DNA of 64,000 bases. Source: an uncultured Ruminococcus sp. (GTDB lineage: Bacteria; Bacillota; Clostridia; Oscillospirales; Ruminococcaceae). Each line of letters begins with the position of its first letter. The first letter of the stretch is position 1. Under the pieces are notes generated by a model that searched no databases, was not told the DNA's origin, and was given only the letters and a program-made list of their open reading frames with translations. Location of the stretch: NCBI GenBank assembly GCA_934474025.1, contig CAKSMF010000005.1, forward strand, positions 62,001-126,000, given 5' to 3'. The position numbers and the translations under genes were made by a program. Positions 53,268 through 62,109 of this stretch are shown here, one piece after another.

Positions 53268-54251
53268 TTATTTTACTACACGGCATAAATTTGCCTCTCC
53301 TGAACTCAGGTGGCGTATAGTACCGTCAGGAAGTTTTACAACAAGATTAGTATTATCATCAATACCCTCTGCAAAAGCTATTACTGTGTTTCCGTTAATG
53401 TTTGCAGTAATGGTATTTCCCGTAAGAATTTCACGATTTCTATATTCATTTATAAAATTTCGGGTTTCTATTTCGGAAAGGTATTCTTCAAGAGTGTTTA
53501 AGATTTCGGCACATAATTTGTTTCTGTTTACTTTAAAACCTGTTTCCTTTTCTATTGAAGTGGCTGATGCTCTGAGTTCACGGCTGAAACTTCCCTCGGA
53601 ACTATATACATTAATTCCTATACCTATAACAGCGTAATCAATAGCTTTCATTTCCATTCCAAGAGATGCTTCTGTAAGTATACCACATATTTTTCTGCCA
53701 TTCATATAAAGGTCGTTAACCCATTTTATATTCACGTCATAATTACATAGCTTTTCAATAGCGTTTGCAACTGCACAGGCGGTAGCAGTAGTTATCATTG
53801 AGGCGGTCTGTATATCGAAATCCGGACGCACTATAACAGTCATATAAAGACCTTTTCCCTGCGGAGAGACAAAGTTTCTTCCAAGCCGTCCCTTTCCGGA
53901 AATCTGTGTATCAGCGATTACAACTGTACCGTTACAAGCACCAGAAGAAGCTATTTCCTTAGCGTAATTATTAGTGGAGTCTATTTCATCAAAAATTATT
54001 ATATTGTTTCCGAAAGACTTTGTTTTTAGTGAAACTTTTATAAGCTTTTCGGACAGACGATTATTTTCAGCAGAAATTCTGTAGCCTTTTGAAGTTACAG
54101 CATCTATTGAATAACCTTCTGTTTCAAGTGATTTAACGGCTTTCCAGACGGCATTACGGCTTACTCCGATTTTTTCGGCAAGCATAGCCCCTGAAATATA
54201 TTTACCGTCTGCTTCTGCCAAAGTGTCAAGAAGTGTTTCTTTAACGTTCAT
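53268..54251 (-). CDS. birA: Biotin-[acetyl-CoA-carboxylase] ligase with repressor HTH
   Basis: This 327-aa protein has an N-terminal winged helix (~1-62, ISGAMLAEKIGVSRNAVWKAVKSLE) followed by the ligase core: DEIDSTNNYAKE, GRLGRNFVSPQGKGLYMTV, IKWVNDLYMNGRKICGILTE, and a C-terminal SH3-like domain. It attaches biotin to carboxylases and can repress biotin genes. It is 15 nt downstream of a glycosyltransferase gene, probably by chance. Confidence 0.93.
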   Translation of the reverse strand: MNVKETLLDTLAEADGKYISGAMLAEKIGVSRNAVWKAVKSLETEGYSIDAVTSKGYRISAENNRLSEKLIKVSLKTKSFGNNIIIFDEIDSTNNYAKEIASSGACNGTVVIADTQISGKGRLGRNFVSPQGKGLYMTVIVRPDFDIQTASMITTATACAVANAIEKLCNYDVNIKWVNDLYMNGRKICGILTEASLGMEMKAIDYAVIGIGINVYSSEGSFSRELRASATSIEKETGFKVNRNKLCAEILNTLEEYLSEIETRNFINEYRNREILTGNTITANINGNTVIAFAEGIDDNTNLVVKLPDGTIRHLSSGEANLCRVVK

Positions 54252-54266
54252 AAAAAGAAAACCACC

Positions 54267-55442
54267 TTATTTATTATTTATTATCCTTTCAAAGAAGTCA
54301 ATGTATTTTGCGGTTATGGTATCACGATTGAAATTATCATTTACATACTTATAACCATTTAAACCCATTTTATCCGAAATATCTTTATTTTTAAGAAGAT
54401 AATCCGTACATGCTTCAAATTCAGGATAGTTACTGAAATACAATCCGCCGTCAGATTGAAGAACGAAATTTTTTGTAACATCGCACTTTTCGTGGACAAG
54501 AACAGGACGTTTACAGAGCCAGTTTTCCATAATAACAAGTGAAAAACTTTCATTAAATGACGGTTGACAAAGAAATTCGCAAGCACTCATTGCATTGTAT
54601 TTATCCTGTTGCGGAATGTATCCTAAATCAGTCACATTATTTATTTTTTTACCTCCGCCAATCATTATAAGTCGGAGATTACTGTTTTTTCGTTTCACAT
54701 ATTCAGCATAATACTTTATAAGGGTATCAATATTTTTTCCGCTGTCTTTTCTTCCCGAATAGAGTATAAAAGGTTCATGAATGTTGTATTTTTTGCGGAA
54801 ATCTTCAGCATTTGCTAAAATATTTGTATTCATTCCTATGCCTGCTGTAAGAGTTTTAACGCTTTTCAGATTGTAGATTTTTTCAGCAAGAATTTTTTCG
54901 GGTTCTGAATTGAAAATCATTCCTGCAATATTCGGGAAAGTTTTCTGAAAGTGTTTCATATATGCATAAGGTTCATCATGCAGACAGGGAATAAGAATTG
55001 ATTTTTCAGGAAAAAGTTTCATTCCCCAGTAAGTTGTTCCGAACATATACGGAATAAACACAAATAAGGAATATTCTTCAGAATGTTCAGTCATGTATTT
55101 ATAAAGATGATTGCTGTTAATCATTTCACGCAGGAAAATTTTTTCTTCATCAAAACTTACAGGAATGCTATTCATAAACTTATAGTTTACATAATCAAAA
55201 GCTTTTGTATCACGTTTTCTTACTTTAAAACGCCTTATTATAATATTTTCCTTATTTAAATATAATCCCTCTTTGTAGTGGTTAACATTCCAGTCTGAAC
55301 GAAACTCTTTTGCACAGGTTGTAAGTATTTCTACCGGAATATTATTTTTATTAAGTTCAGAAATCAGGTCTCTGAGCATACTTTCAGCACCACCGGAAAT
55401 CTGTTCGCCATACCATGCGGTAACAAAACCTATTTTTTTCAT
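54267..55442 (-). CDS. GT4-type glycosyltransferase (GT-B fold)
   Basis: This 391-aa enzyme has GFVTAWYGEQISGGAESMLRD at the N-terminus (GGAE donor/acceptor loop) and the C-terminal donor domain with ILYSGRKDSGKNIDTLIKYY and FLCQPSFNESFSLVIMENW (E-x7-E motif). It probably builds a cell-surface polysaccharide. The start is ATG at 55442 just after the stop of the upstream gene. It is the third gene of a three-gene set. Confidence 0.85.
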   Translation of the reverse strand: MKKIGFVTAWYGEQISGGAESMLRDLISELNKNNIPVEILTTCAKEFRSDWNVNHYKEGLYLNKENIIIRRFKVRKRDTKAFDYVNYKFMNSIPVSFDEEKIFLREMINSNHLYKYMTEHSEEYSLFVFIPYMFGTTYWGMKLFPEKSILIPCLHDEPYAYMKHFQKTFPNIAGMIFNSEPEKILAEKIYNLKSVKTLTAGIGMNTNILANAEDFRKKYNIHEPFILYSGRKDSGKNIDTLIKYYAEYVKRKNSNLRLIMIGGGKKINNVTDLGYIPQQDKYNAMSACEFLCQPSFNESFSLVIMENWLCKRPVLVHEKCDVTKNFVLQSDGGLYFSNYPEFEACTDYLLKNKDISDKMGLNGYKYVNDNFNRDTITAKYIDFFERIINNK

Positions 55443-55444
55443 AA

Positions 55445-56506
55445 TCAATCACCATTTATAAAGTCTGATAATATTTCTTTAAAAAGAGTTCCGGTTTTTT
55501 TATACGAAAAATCAGATAATCTTTTTTTCTGTTTTCTGAGAATGTCATTTCTGAAAGAATTGTCATTAATTATTCTTGAAATAATTTCAGCAGTATAAAC
55601 AGGATTATTATCCGGAAGAAGTACACCGCTTTCGCCGAGAGTATCCGGAACAGCACAGGAATTAAGTGCGATTACCGGAACATTAAAAAACATGGATTCA
55701 ACTAATGGCACACAAAATCCCTCATGCTGACTCATACAAAGAAAAATATCAGCTATCTGGTAATATGCAAGAATTTTATCAAAAGTTATATGACCTGTAA
55801 ATATAACATCATTGAGTTCAAGGGCGGATACATATTTTTTCAGACGATTATAATAATTTTCCATTCCTGCCCACGACCCTACAAGAATAAGTCTTGATTC
55901 AGGATTTATTTTTTTGTAATAATAGAAAGATTTTATAATATCTTCTTGTTTTTTGTTTGGAGCTATTCTTCCGACAAAAATAATATTAGTCCATTTATCA
56001 GAATACTTATTTATTATATATTGGTCGGGAGCTTTTTTGTAGTCCTTGAACGGTATCAGCACAGGACGAACCTTTATAGGACATTTATAACCGTATTCAA
56101 TAAGCTGGGATTTATTATATTCGGAATCTGCAAGGCAAAGATTAAAAGTATCTTTAAGAAATTCAAGTCCTTTGTATCCGTAGTTTGTGAGGGCAAAAGC
56201 TTCACGGCTGTATGGTCGGAAAAATTCAGGAGGCGTTATATTATGGTAAATCATAATTTTTCTGCATACGAACCGGTTAATTAAAAAATTAAGTTCTGTA
56301 CCGGTTGACATATGATAAATGATTATATCGTTTTCAGAAATATTCTTTATACTTTGTATTTTTTTGGCAGGAAGATTTTTTCCGATAGTTTCGGCATATA
56401 TTTCTGTATCAATTTGCATTGATTTTATAATTTTATCAAGTGCTAAAGTGTCATTGCTTACAGCATCGCCATATGAAATAGTAGGAAGTATTTGTATAAC
56501 TTTCAT
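55445..56506 (-). CDS. GT4-type glycosyltransferase
   Basis: This 353-aa GT-B enzyme has IIFVGRIAPNKKQEDIIKSFYY and FLCMSQHEGFCVPLVESMFFNVPVIAL (E-x7-E). The N-terminal half has YHNITPPEFFRPYS and LADSEYNKSQL, as in many mannosyl- or rhamnosyltransferases of surface glycans. The acceptor is unknown. It is 2 nt downstream of the small gene at 56509. Confidence 0.87.
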   Translation of the reverse strand: MKVIQILPTISYGDAVSNDTLALDKIIKSMQIDTEIYAETIGKNLPAKKIQSIKNISENDIIIYHMSTGTELNFLINRFVCRKIMIYHNITPPEFFRPYSREAFALTNYGYKGLEFLKDTFNLCLADSEYNKSQLIEYGYKCPIKVRPVLIPFKDYKKAPDQYIINKYSDKWTNIIFVGRIAPNKKQEDIIKSFYYYKKINPESRLILVGSWAGMENYYNRLKKYVSALELNDVIFTGHITFDKILAYYQIADIFLCMSQHEGFCVPLVESMFFNVPVIALNSCAVPDTLGESGVLLPDNNPVYTAEIISRIINDNSFRNDILRKQKKRLSDFSYKKTGTLFKEILSDFINGD

Positions 56507-56508
56507 AA

Positions 56509-56901
56509 TTATTCACCATACAAATCTTTCATAAGACGTTTATTTTCGTTTTCGAGCTTTTCAATGCGTTTTATGAGTTTTTTCTGAGTGTTACGCAGAG
56601 AAGTTATAGTTGCCTCTGATGATGCATTAAAATTATTCTGTTCTTCTACAATAGGTTCTACATAAAATTTCACTATTTTACGGACAACCTTTTTTAGAAA
56701 TACTTTAATTTTTTTATCATTTAACGGTCTGTACGAATGCACATAAGAATATGACCGCATTTCAGAAATAGCTTTATCAGGGTTTTCATAAATTACAGAA
56801 CCGGCATTTTTTTTATATGGTATATTCTCAAAATCAGGAATATTTTTTGCAGTACGTTTAATATCGGACATTATTTCAGTCGTATTTATAGAATTATTCA
56901 T
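56509..56901 (-). CDS. Small coiled-coil protein of a glycan cluster
   Basis: This 130-aa protein contains KVFLKKVVRKIVKFYVEPIVEEQNNFN (in two parts) and a C-terminal coiled coil (TSLRNTQKKLIKRIEKLENE). In other Firmicutes, a very similar segment precedes a methyltransferase or glycosyltransferase domain in one polypeptide; here it stands alone. It is the first gene of the glycosyltransferase operon, with its promoter at 56937-56965. Confidence 0.6.
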   Translation of the reverse strand: MNNSINTTEIMSDIKRTAKNIPDFENIPYKKNAGSVIYENPDKAISEMRSYSYVHSYRPLNDKKIKVFLKKVVRKIVKFYVEPIVEEQNNFNASSEATITSLRNTQKKLIKRIEKLENENKRLMKDLYGE

Positions 56902-56936
56902 AATTTTAACCTCATATAAAAAGTATGATTTGTTTT

Positions 56937-56965
56937 ATTATACCATAGTTTGTGAGGAGTGTCAA
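56937..56965 (-). promoter_or_regulatory. Promoter of the glycosyltransferase operon
   Basis: On the minus strand, TTGACA (56960-56965), 17 bp, TATAAT (56937-56942). It lies inside the 67-bp repeat, so a second copy (with -10 TATAAC) exists at 57277-57305. Confidence 0.7.
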
Positions 56966-57004
56966 GGTTAATGCTATTGCTGTTTGTAAAAACTAATTTT
57001 ATTT
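56938..57004. repeat. 67-bp direct repeat, copy 1
   Basis: It is identical to 57278-57344 except for one base (GTAAAAAC versus GTAGAAAC). It is directly flush with the left terminus of the MITE-like element. Confidence 0.93.
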
Positions 57005-57277
57005 CCCAAGTTTGCCACTTAATCGATTGAAAAAATGCCAGAAACACACGAAAAATAGAGAAAAAATAGGGCTGAGATTTTTGATATTAAAAACCCACAT
57101 TTTTTCATCAATTTATTGTGACTTTTCGCCTATATTTCGTTACATTCCCTTATATGTTCACATTTCTTGAATTATTTAGCGTGGTCATATGATGTGGGGG
57201 TATAAGATTTTTGCCTATAAATAGGCGTTTTTCAAAGTTTAAATATTTAAAAAATAAAAATAAGTGGCAAAGTCGGG
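57005..57277. mobile_element. 273-bp MITE-like element with 17-bp terminal inverted repeats
   Basis: The ends are CCCAAGTTTGCCACTTA (57005-57021) and the complement of CCCGACTTTGCCACTTA (57261-57277), matching at 15 of 17 positions. It holds no ORF of note. Inside are CCCACAT..ATGTGGG and the palindrome GCCTATAAATAGGC. The flanks are 67-bp direct repeats exactly abutting both ends, far longer than normal target duplications. No transposase with these ends is in the window. Confidence 0.7.
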
Positions 57278-57344
57278 TTATACCATAGTTTGTGAGGAGT
57301 GTCAAGGTTAATGCTATTGCTGTTTGTAGAAACTAATTTTATTT
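57278..57344. repeat. 67-bp direct repeat, copy 2
   Basis: The right flank of the MITE-like element; its last bases include the stop codon of the SdpI-like gene (57339-57341). Confidence 0.93.
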
Positions 57345-57716
57345 TTTCAGTCTGTTGCCGTCCTTGTCAAAAGTATTTTTCAGTGTTTTTTCTGCTATAA
57401 CAATACTTACAATTAATATAATAACTTGTACAGTTTCAAGTATTACAGTAAGCCAACATATTGTGTTTTTGTTGCTTTCTTTGAAAGGTATCTGCAAAAT
57501 TATACTTAATAAAAGCATTATTCCGCCAATTTTCAGCCAAAGTTTACCGCAGAATTTTTGTGCAAAATCCCATGTTTCCTGATTTTTCATTGAAAGCTTT
57601 GTCCTGTATCCTATAATGCCGTTTATATCTTTCGGAGAATGTTTATACATAAAATATCCGGCAATAACCATTATCAAAGGCAACAATAAATTGCATACAA
57701 ACATTAAAACAAACAT
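57339..57716 (-). CDS. SdpI-family membrane protein
   Basis: This 125-aa protein has three membrane helices and the family motif GYRTKLSMKNQETWDFAQKFCG (in two parts, residues ~36-57). SdpI of Bacillus is an immunity protein and signal transducer against the SdpC toxin; many homologues are of unknown role. No sdpC-like toxin gene is seen here. The 3' end borders the repeat/MITE region. Confidence 0.8.
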   Translation of the reverse strand: MFVLMFVCNLLLPLIMVIAGYFMYKHSPKDINGIIGYRTKLSMKNQETWDFAQKFCGKLWLKIGGIMLLLSIILQIPFKESNKNTICWLTVILETVQVIILIVSIVIAEKTLKNTFDKDGNRLKK

Positions 57717-57823
57717 ATCTTTTGTCCTCCTGAAAAATAAGTTTCATACATATTATAGCATATATTGGTTATAAAATCAATTTATATATTTTTGATGAAT
57801 GGCACAAATTATTTCCATAAGCC

Positions 57824-57853
57824 TTGACAAAATCCGCTGTTGTGGTATATAAT
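57824..57853 (+). promoter_or_regulatory. Promoter of the T-box/cysE transcript
   Basis: TTGACA, 18 bp, TATAAT. Confidence 0.7.
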
Positions 57854-57861
57854 ATTGTAAG

Positions 57862-58106
57862 TGATATTGTTAAAAGCGTAGCATTCAGAGTAGCTTTTAA
57901 AAAAAGTTCTTTCAGAGAGTGTCGGGGTGGTGTGACGGCACAGGCTTTAAAAGTGAAGTGCGTCTGTCAGCTTTGCGGAGGAATAACAGTATTCCGCAAC
58001 GTAATCCTTCGTTACAGGAAAATGATTTATAAATCGGAGTGGAACAGCGTTTTTTATACGCCTCCGGAGTGTTTTGTGTGTGTACGCTCCGGAGGTTAAA
58101 TTTTTT
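57862..58106 (+). promoter_or_regulatory. Cysteine T-box riboswitch with terminator
   Basis: Stem I begins near CAGAGAGTGTCGGGGTGGTG, and the specifier loop has AGTGAAGTGCGTCTG with the Cys codon TGC at 57959-57961. The antiterminator bulge reads AGTGGAACAGCG (58039-58050), a variant of the usual TGGTACCGCG; TGGA pairs with a tRNA ending UCCA, as expected for tRNA-Cys with discriminator U. A strong terminator, CCTCCGGAG..CTCCGGAGG then T6, is at 58061-58106. Uncharged tRNA-Cys would permit cysE expression. An open frame across this leader (57824-58099) is not a gene. Confidence 0.85.
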
Positions 58107-58120
58107 AAGGAGGAAAAGGC

Positions 58121-58768
58121 TTGTTTGAGTATATAAAGAGAGATATTAGGCTTATAAAAGAACGTGACCCGGCGGTTCATAGTACACTTGAAATACTGCT
58201 TACCTATCCGAGCCTTACAGCTATAAGAAGCTATCGTATAGCCCATTGGTTCTATAAACACAAGAAATTCACTATCGCAAGAATGATTTCTCAGCGTGCC
58301 AGAAGAAAAACCGGTATTGAGATTCACCCTGGGGCAAGAATAGGAAAAGGTCTTTTTATTGACCACGGAATGGGCGTTGTTATAGGTGAAACCGCTGTAA
58401 TTGGTGATAACTGTCTTTTGTATCAGGGAGTAACTTTGGGCGGTACTGGAAAGGATAAAGGAAAACGTCACCCTACTTTAGGGCATAATGTTCTTGTTGG
58501 TTCGGGGGCAAAAGTATTAGGACCTTTCAGAATAGGAAACAATGTGAAAATAGCTGCTAATGCTGTTGTGTTGAATGAAATCCCCGATAACTGTACAGCA
58601 GTAGGCGTTCCGGCAAGAATAGTAAGACGAAATGGCAAAAAAATCTGTCCAGACGTTTGTGAAGAAATAGACCAGATACACATTCCGGACCCCGTATCAA
58701 AAGAACTATGCCGTCTTGGTGCAGAAATTGAAAAATTAAAAAAAGAGTTTTCGGACATGGCAAAATAA
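58121..58768 (+). CDS. cysE: Serine O-acetyltransferase
   Basis: This 215-aa enzyme makes O-acetylserine, the precursor of cysteine. The left-handed beta-helix hexapeptide repeats are visible (IEIHPGARIGKGLFIDHGMG, VVIGETAVIGDNCLLYQGVTLGG); HPTLGHNVLVGSGAKVLGP follows. It starts with TTG at 58121, 7 nt after AAGGAGG. The T-box just upstream ties its expression to cysteine supply. Confidence 0.95.
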   Translation: MFEYIKRDIRLIKERDPAVHSTLEILLTYPSLTAIRSYRIAHWFYKHKKFTIARMISQRARRKTGIEIHPGARIGKGLFIDHGMGVVIGETAVIGDNCLLYQGVTLGGTGKDKGKRHPTLGHNVLVGSGAKVLGPFRIGNNVKIAANAVVLNEIPDNCTAVGVPARIVRRNGKKICPDVCEEIDQIHIPDPVSKELCRLGAEIEKLKKEFSDMAK

Positions 58769-58776
58769 AATGTTTT

Positions 58777-58811
58777 ACTGCCGGTGCTTTTTTACAGAAA
58801 CCGCCGGCAGT
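58777..58811 (+). other. Hairpin after cysE
   Basis: CTGCCGG..CCGGCAG with a T-rich loop and no T run after it. It may be a processing or partial termination site between cysE and the next gene. Confidence 0.4.
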
Positions 58812-58864
58812 CTGCAAAAAAAATAATTTTGTATGAACAAAAGTAAAAAGGAGTTTTGAATAAT

Positions 58865-59377
58865 ATGTCTGTATTTTTTAATTTCGGACTTGAATACATA
58901 CGTTTCCGTGAAAGACAGATTGAAAGCATTGTCAACTATATACAATATGATTTGAAAATGCAGAAAGATGAACTTTCAGTACCTCCGGAAAGAATGACAA
59001 TCAGCTATGGGGTTTCCGATAAAACACGCAGAATACGTGCGTCAATTCTTGAGTGGAGCAGTTTTCATAATGGAAACTTCTTTGAAGAAACTGACGAATA
59101 CAATGATGTTGAAATAATTATATCCGTTGATAATAATTTTTTTACTGCAAAAGGCGTGAAAAGTTGTGATACCGGTACTATATCGGAAATAGAGTTTCCG
59201 CATGGATTTCCGGACGAGCGTTATTCATGGGACTGGTATGAACAGCTTGCATATCAGGCTGGCGGACTTTTGACAGATAACAAAAAATTAGCGGAATTTG
59301 CATCAAAAGAACATGAAAACAATTTTGATATTTTTAAATTTGAAAAGGAAATAATTAAAAGATATCAGAATTTATAA
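58865..59377 (+). CDS. Hypothetical protein between cysE and cysS
   Basis: This 170-aa soluble protein is not recognised. It has an N-terminal helix (EYIRFRERQIESIVNYIQYDLKM), then an alternating beta pattern with DVEIIISVDNNFFTAKGV, and a WDWYEQLAYQAGGLL segment. ATG at 58865 (AAAGGAG 11 nt upstream) is preferred over the in-frame TTG at 58856. Its place between two cysteine T-box-controlled genes suggests a related job, but none can be shown. Confidence 0.6.
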   Translation: MSVFFNFGLEYIRFRERQIESIVNYIQYDLKMQKDELSVPPERMTISYGVSDKTRRIRASILEWSSFHNGNFFEETDEYNDVEIIISVDNNFFTAKGVKSCDTGTISEIEFPHGFPDERYSWDWYEQLAYQAGGLLTDNKKLAEFASKEHENNFDIFKFEKEIIKRYQNL

Positions 59378-59401
59378 TTTTTTTAAGGAGCAGAATTTAT
59401 T

Positions 59402-60805
59402 ATGCAGTTATATAATTCACTTTCACACAAAAAAGAAGAATTTATTCCTCGTGAAGCAGGAAAGGTAAGTATGTATACTTGCGGACCTACTGTTTATCAT
59501 TATGCACATATAGGAAACCTCCGTACCTACATTATGGAGGATATACTCGAAAAATACCTCAGATTTACCGGACTTGATGTTAAACGTGTTATGAATATCA
59601 CAGATGTTGGACACCTTACAAGCGACGGTGACACAGGTGACGACAAAATGCTTAAAGGGGCAAAACGTGAACACAAAACAGTTATGGAAATAGCAAAATT
59701 CTATACAGATGCTTTTTTCAATGACTGTAAGGAACTTAATATTAAAACTCCTGATGTAGTAATGCCGGCAACTTCTTGCATTGATGAGTTTATACGTGTT
59801 ATTGAAGTACTTATTGAAAAAGGTTTTGCATATCATGCAGGCGGAAATATTTATTTTGACACTTCCAAACTTGATAAGTATTATGTTTTCAATGATTTCA
59901 AAGAAGAAGATTTAGCTGTAGGTGTTCGTGAAGGCGTTGAAGAAGATTCAAACAAGCGTAACAAAGCAGATTTTGTATTATGGTTTACTAAATCTAAATT
60001 TGATTCACAGGAACTTAAATGGGATAGTCCTTTTGGAGTAGGTTATCCAGGCTGGCATATAGAGTGTTCATGTATTAGTATGAAGAATTTAGGCGAATAC
60101 CTTGATATTCATTGTGGCGGTATTGATAATGCATTCCCGCACCATACCAACGAAATTGCACAGAGTGAAGCTTATTTAGGTCATGAATGGTGTAACTATT
60201 GGTTTCATGTTCATCACCTAAATACCAGCAACGGCAAAATGAGTAAATCAAAAGGCGAATTTTTAACTGTATCACTTCTTAAAGAAAAAGGATACAATCC
60301 TATAGTATACAGATATTTCTGTTTGTTGTCGCATTATAGAAAGTCACTTGTATTTGACTGGGATAACCTTAATAATGCAGTTACTTCATACAATAAGATT
60401 ATTGAAAAAATAGTACCACTTGTTTCAGATAATTCAGGAGAAATCGACAAGGCAGAATATGACCGTCTTATGAAGAATTTTACAGACGCTCTTGACAATG
60501 ATTTAAATACTTCTCTTGCTATTACAGCATTGTATGACGTTCTCAAATCAAATACAAATTCTGCAACAAAAATCGCTCTCATTAAGGAATTTGATAAGGT
60601 ACTTGGACTTAATCTTATTGAAAATGCTTTAAATGCATCAAAGGGTGAAGAAATTCCGGAAGAAGTTATGAAACTTGTTGAAGAAAGAAAAAATGCCCGC
60701 AAAGAAAAGAATTTTGCTCTTGCAGACGAAATAAGAAATCAGATTACAGCACTTGGATATGAAGTTCGTGAAACAAGACAGGGCGTTGAAATAAAGAAAA
60801 TATAA
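59402..60805 (+). CDS. cysS: Cysteinyl-tRNA synthetase
   Basis: This 467-aa class I synthetase has zinc/HIGH region MYTCGPTVYHYAHIGNLRTY (residues ~21-40), WHIECSC, and KMSKSKGEF. It charges tRNA-Cys. It is probably on the transcript started at the T-box, with cysE. RBS AAGGAG. Confidence 0.96.
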   Translation: MQLYNSLSHKKEEFIPREAGKVSMYTCGPTVYHYAHIGNLRTYIMEDILEKYLRFTGLDVKRVMNITDVGHLTSDGDTGDDKMLKGAKREHKTVMEIAKFYTDAFFNDCKELNIKTPDVVMPATSCIDEFIRVIEVLIEKGFAYHAGGNIYFDTSKLDKYYVFNDFKEEDLAVGVREGVEEDSNKRNKADFVLWFTKSKFDSQELKWDSPFGVGYPGWHIECSCISMKNLGEYLDIHCGGIDNAFPHHTNEIAQSEAYLGHEWCNYWFHVHHLNTSNGKMSKSKGEFLTVSLLKEKGYNPIVYRYFCLLSHYRKSLVFDWDNLNNAVTSYNKIIEKIVPLVSDNSGEIDKAEYDRLMKNFTDALDNDLNTSLAITALYDVLKSNTNSATKIALIKEFDKVLGLNLIENALNASKGEEIPEEVMKLVEERKNARKEKNFALADEIRNQITALGYEVRETRQGVEIKKI

Positions 60806-60821
60806 TCAGAAAGGATTTAAA

Positions 60822-61607
60822 ATGGCAAGAATATATCCGCTTTTCAGTTCCAGTAAGGGAAATTCTTATTTTATAGGAACTGAAAAAGGTGGAATACTTA
60901 TCGATTGCGGAGTGAGTTTCAGAAAACTTTCTTCCGCACTCGATAAAAACAGAATACCCCTTAACGCTATACAGGCAGTTTTTATAACTCATGAACATAG
61001 TGACCATATTTCCGGATTGAAAATGCTTACTCAGAAAACCGGTATACCAGTATACAGCACAAAGAAAACTCTTAGAAAACTTTGTGATGATGATAAAATT
61101 TCTTCAAATTCTCCGGTTATTGAAATGAAGAATACTATAGTTTGTGCCGATATGGAAATAAAAAAATTCAGTATATCCCATGATGCCATTGAACCGTGCG
61201 GATATAAGATACATACCAATGATGACAAGTATTGTGCCATTTGTACGGATACAGGCTGTATTACTCCGGAAGCCGACAGGGAACTCATAGGTTGTAAAAT
61301 GGTCCTTATAGAGTCAAATTATGACGAAAATATGCTAAGGCGTGGAAATTATCCGTTATACCTTAAAAAGCGTATACTTTCGGATAAAGGACATCTTTCA
61401 AATGATGATTGTGCGTTGCAGGTGGGAAAACTTATTAAACATGGAACTACTCATATAGTTTTAGGACATCTTAGTCAGGAAAATAATACTCCGTCATGTG
61501 CATTCGGTACGGTAAGGAAATTCCTTGACAAAAAGTATGTATTTGAAAAGGATTACATAATGGGAGTAGCCCCCAAAGAAACTATGGGAGGAGCTGTTAT
61601 TTTCTGA
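60822..61607 (+). CDS. MBL-fold hydrolase (WalJ/YycJ-like)
   Basis: This 261-aa metallo-beta-lactamase-fold protein has FSSSKGNSYFIGTEKGGILIDCG and the metal motif THEHSDHISGL (residues ~52-62), then CAICTDTGC, and a GHLSQENNTPSCA. It resembles WalJ/YycJ, a putative 5'-3' exonuclease linked to DNA replication and cell wall control. Next to rlmH, as in many Firmicutes. Confidence 0.85.
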   Translation: MARIYPLFSSSKGNSYFIGTEKGGILIDCGVSFRKLSSALDKNRIPLNAIQAVFITHEHSDHISGLKMLTQKTGIPVYSTKKTLRKLCDDDKISSNSPVIEMKNTIVCADMEIKKFSISHDAIEPCGYKIHTNDDKYCAICTDTGCITPEADRELIGCKMVLIESNYDENMLRRGNYPLYLKKRILSDKGHLSNDDCALQVGKLIKHGTTHIVLGHLSQENNTPSCAFGTVRKFLDKKYVFEKDYIMGVAPKETMGGAVIF

Positions 61608-62080
61608 TGACAATAAATTTTATAGTTATAGGAAAACTGAAAGAAGATTATTTACGCAATGCCTGTGCAGAATATATAAAAAGACTTTCACGTTATTGTA
61701 CATTTGAATTGCATGAACTTGACGAATGCCGGCTTAGTGATAATCCCTCAGACAAGGAAATAGAATCTGCTTTACAGAAAGAAGCCATACAAATAAAAAA
61801 ATATGCTAAAGGTATGATAATTCCCATGTGTATCGAGGGAAAACAACTTAGTAGCATTAAATTTTCTGAAAAAATATCTTCGGCAGGTGTCAACGGTTTC
61901 AGTACAGTAACTTTCATAATAGGTAGTTCTTTTGGTCTTTCCCCAGAAATAAAGTCAATGGGTAATTTTAAGCTTTCCATGTCTGAAATGACATTTCCGC
62001 ATCAGTTGGCAAGAGTCATGTTACTGGAACAGGTTTATAGAGCCTTTCAGATTTCAGAGGGAGGAAAATATCACAAATAA
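61607..62080 (+). CDS. rlmH: 23S rRNA (pseudouridine1915-N3)-methyltransferase
   Basis: This 157-aa SPOUT methyltransferase has NFIVIGKLKEDYLRNACAEY, FIIGSSFGLSPEIKS (knot), and the C-terminal MTFPHQLARVMLLEQVYRAFQ with KYHK. Start overlaps the previous stop (TGATG). Length standard. Confidence 0.95.
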   Translation: MTINFIVIGKLKEDYLRNACAEYIKRLSRYCTFELHELDECRLSDNPSDKEIESALQKEAIQIKKYAKGMIIPMCIEGKQLSSIKFSEKISSAGVNGFSTVTFIIGSSFGLSPEIKSMGNFKLSMSEMTFPHQLARVMLLEQVYRAFQISEGGKYHK

Positions 62081-62109
62081 CATTACCTCATAATTGAGAG
62101 GAGGCACAA

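Noticed and set aside
57005..57277. A gene or group II intron in the 56.9-57.3 kb gap
   Set aside because: No open frame of useful length, no intron domain V pattern, but clear terminal inverted repeats instead.
57824..58099. 91-aa open frame with several cysteines upstream of cysE
   Set aside because: It runs from the -35 box through the T-box stem I, specifier and terminator. It has no start-site signals and is explained by the RNA leader.
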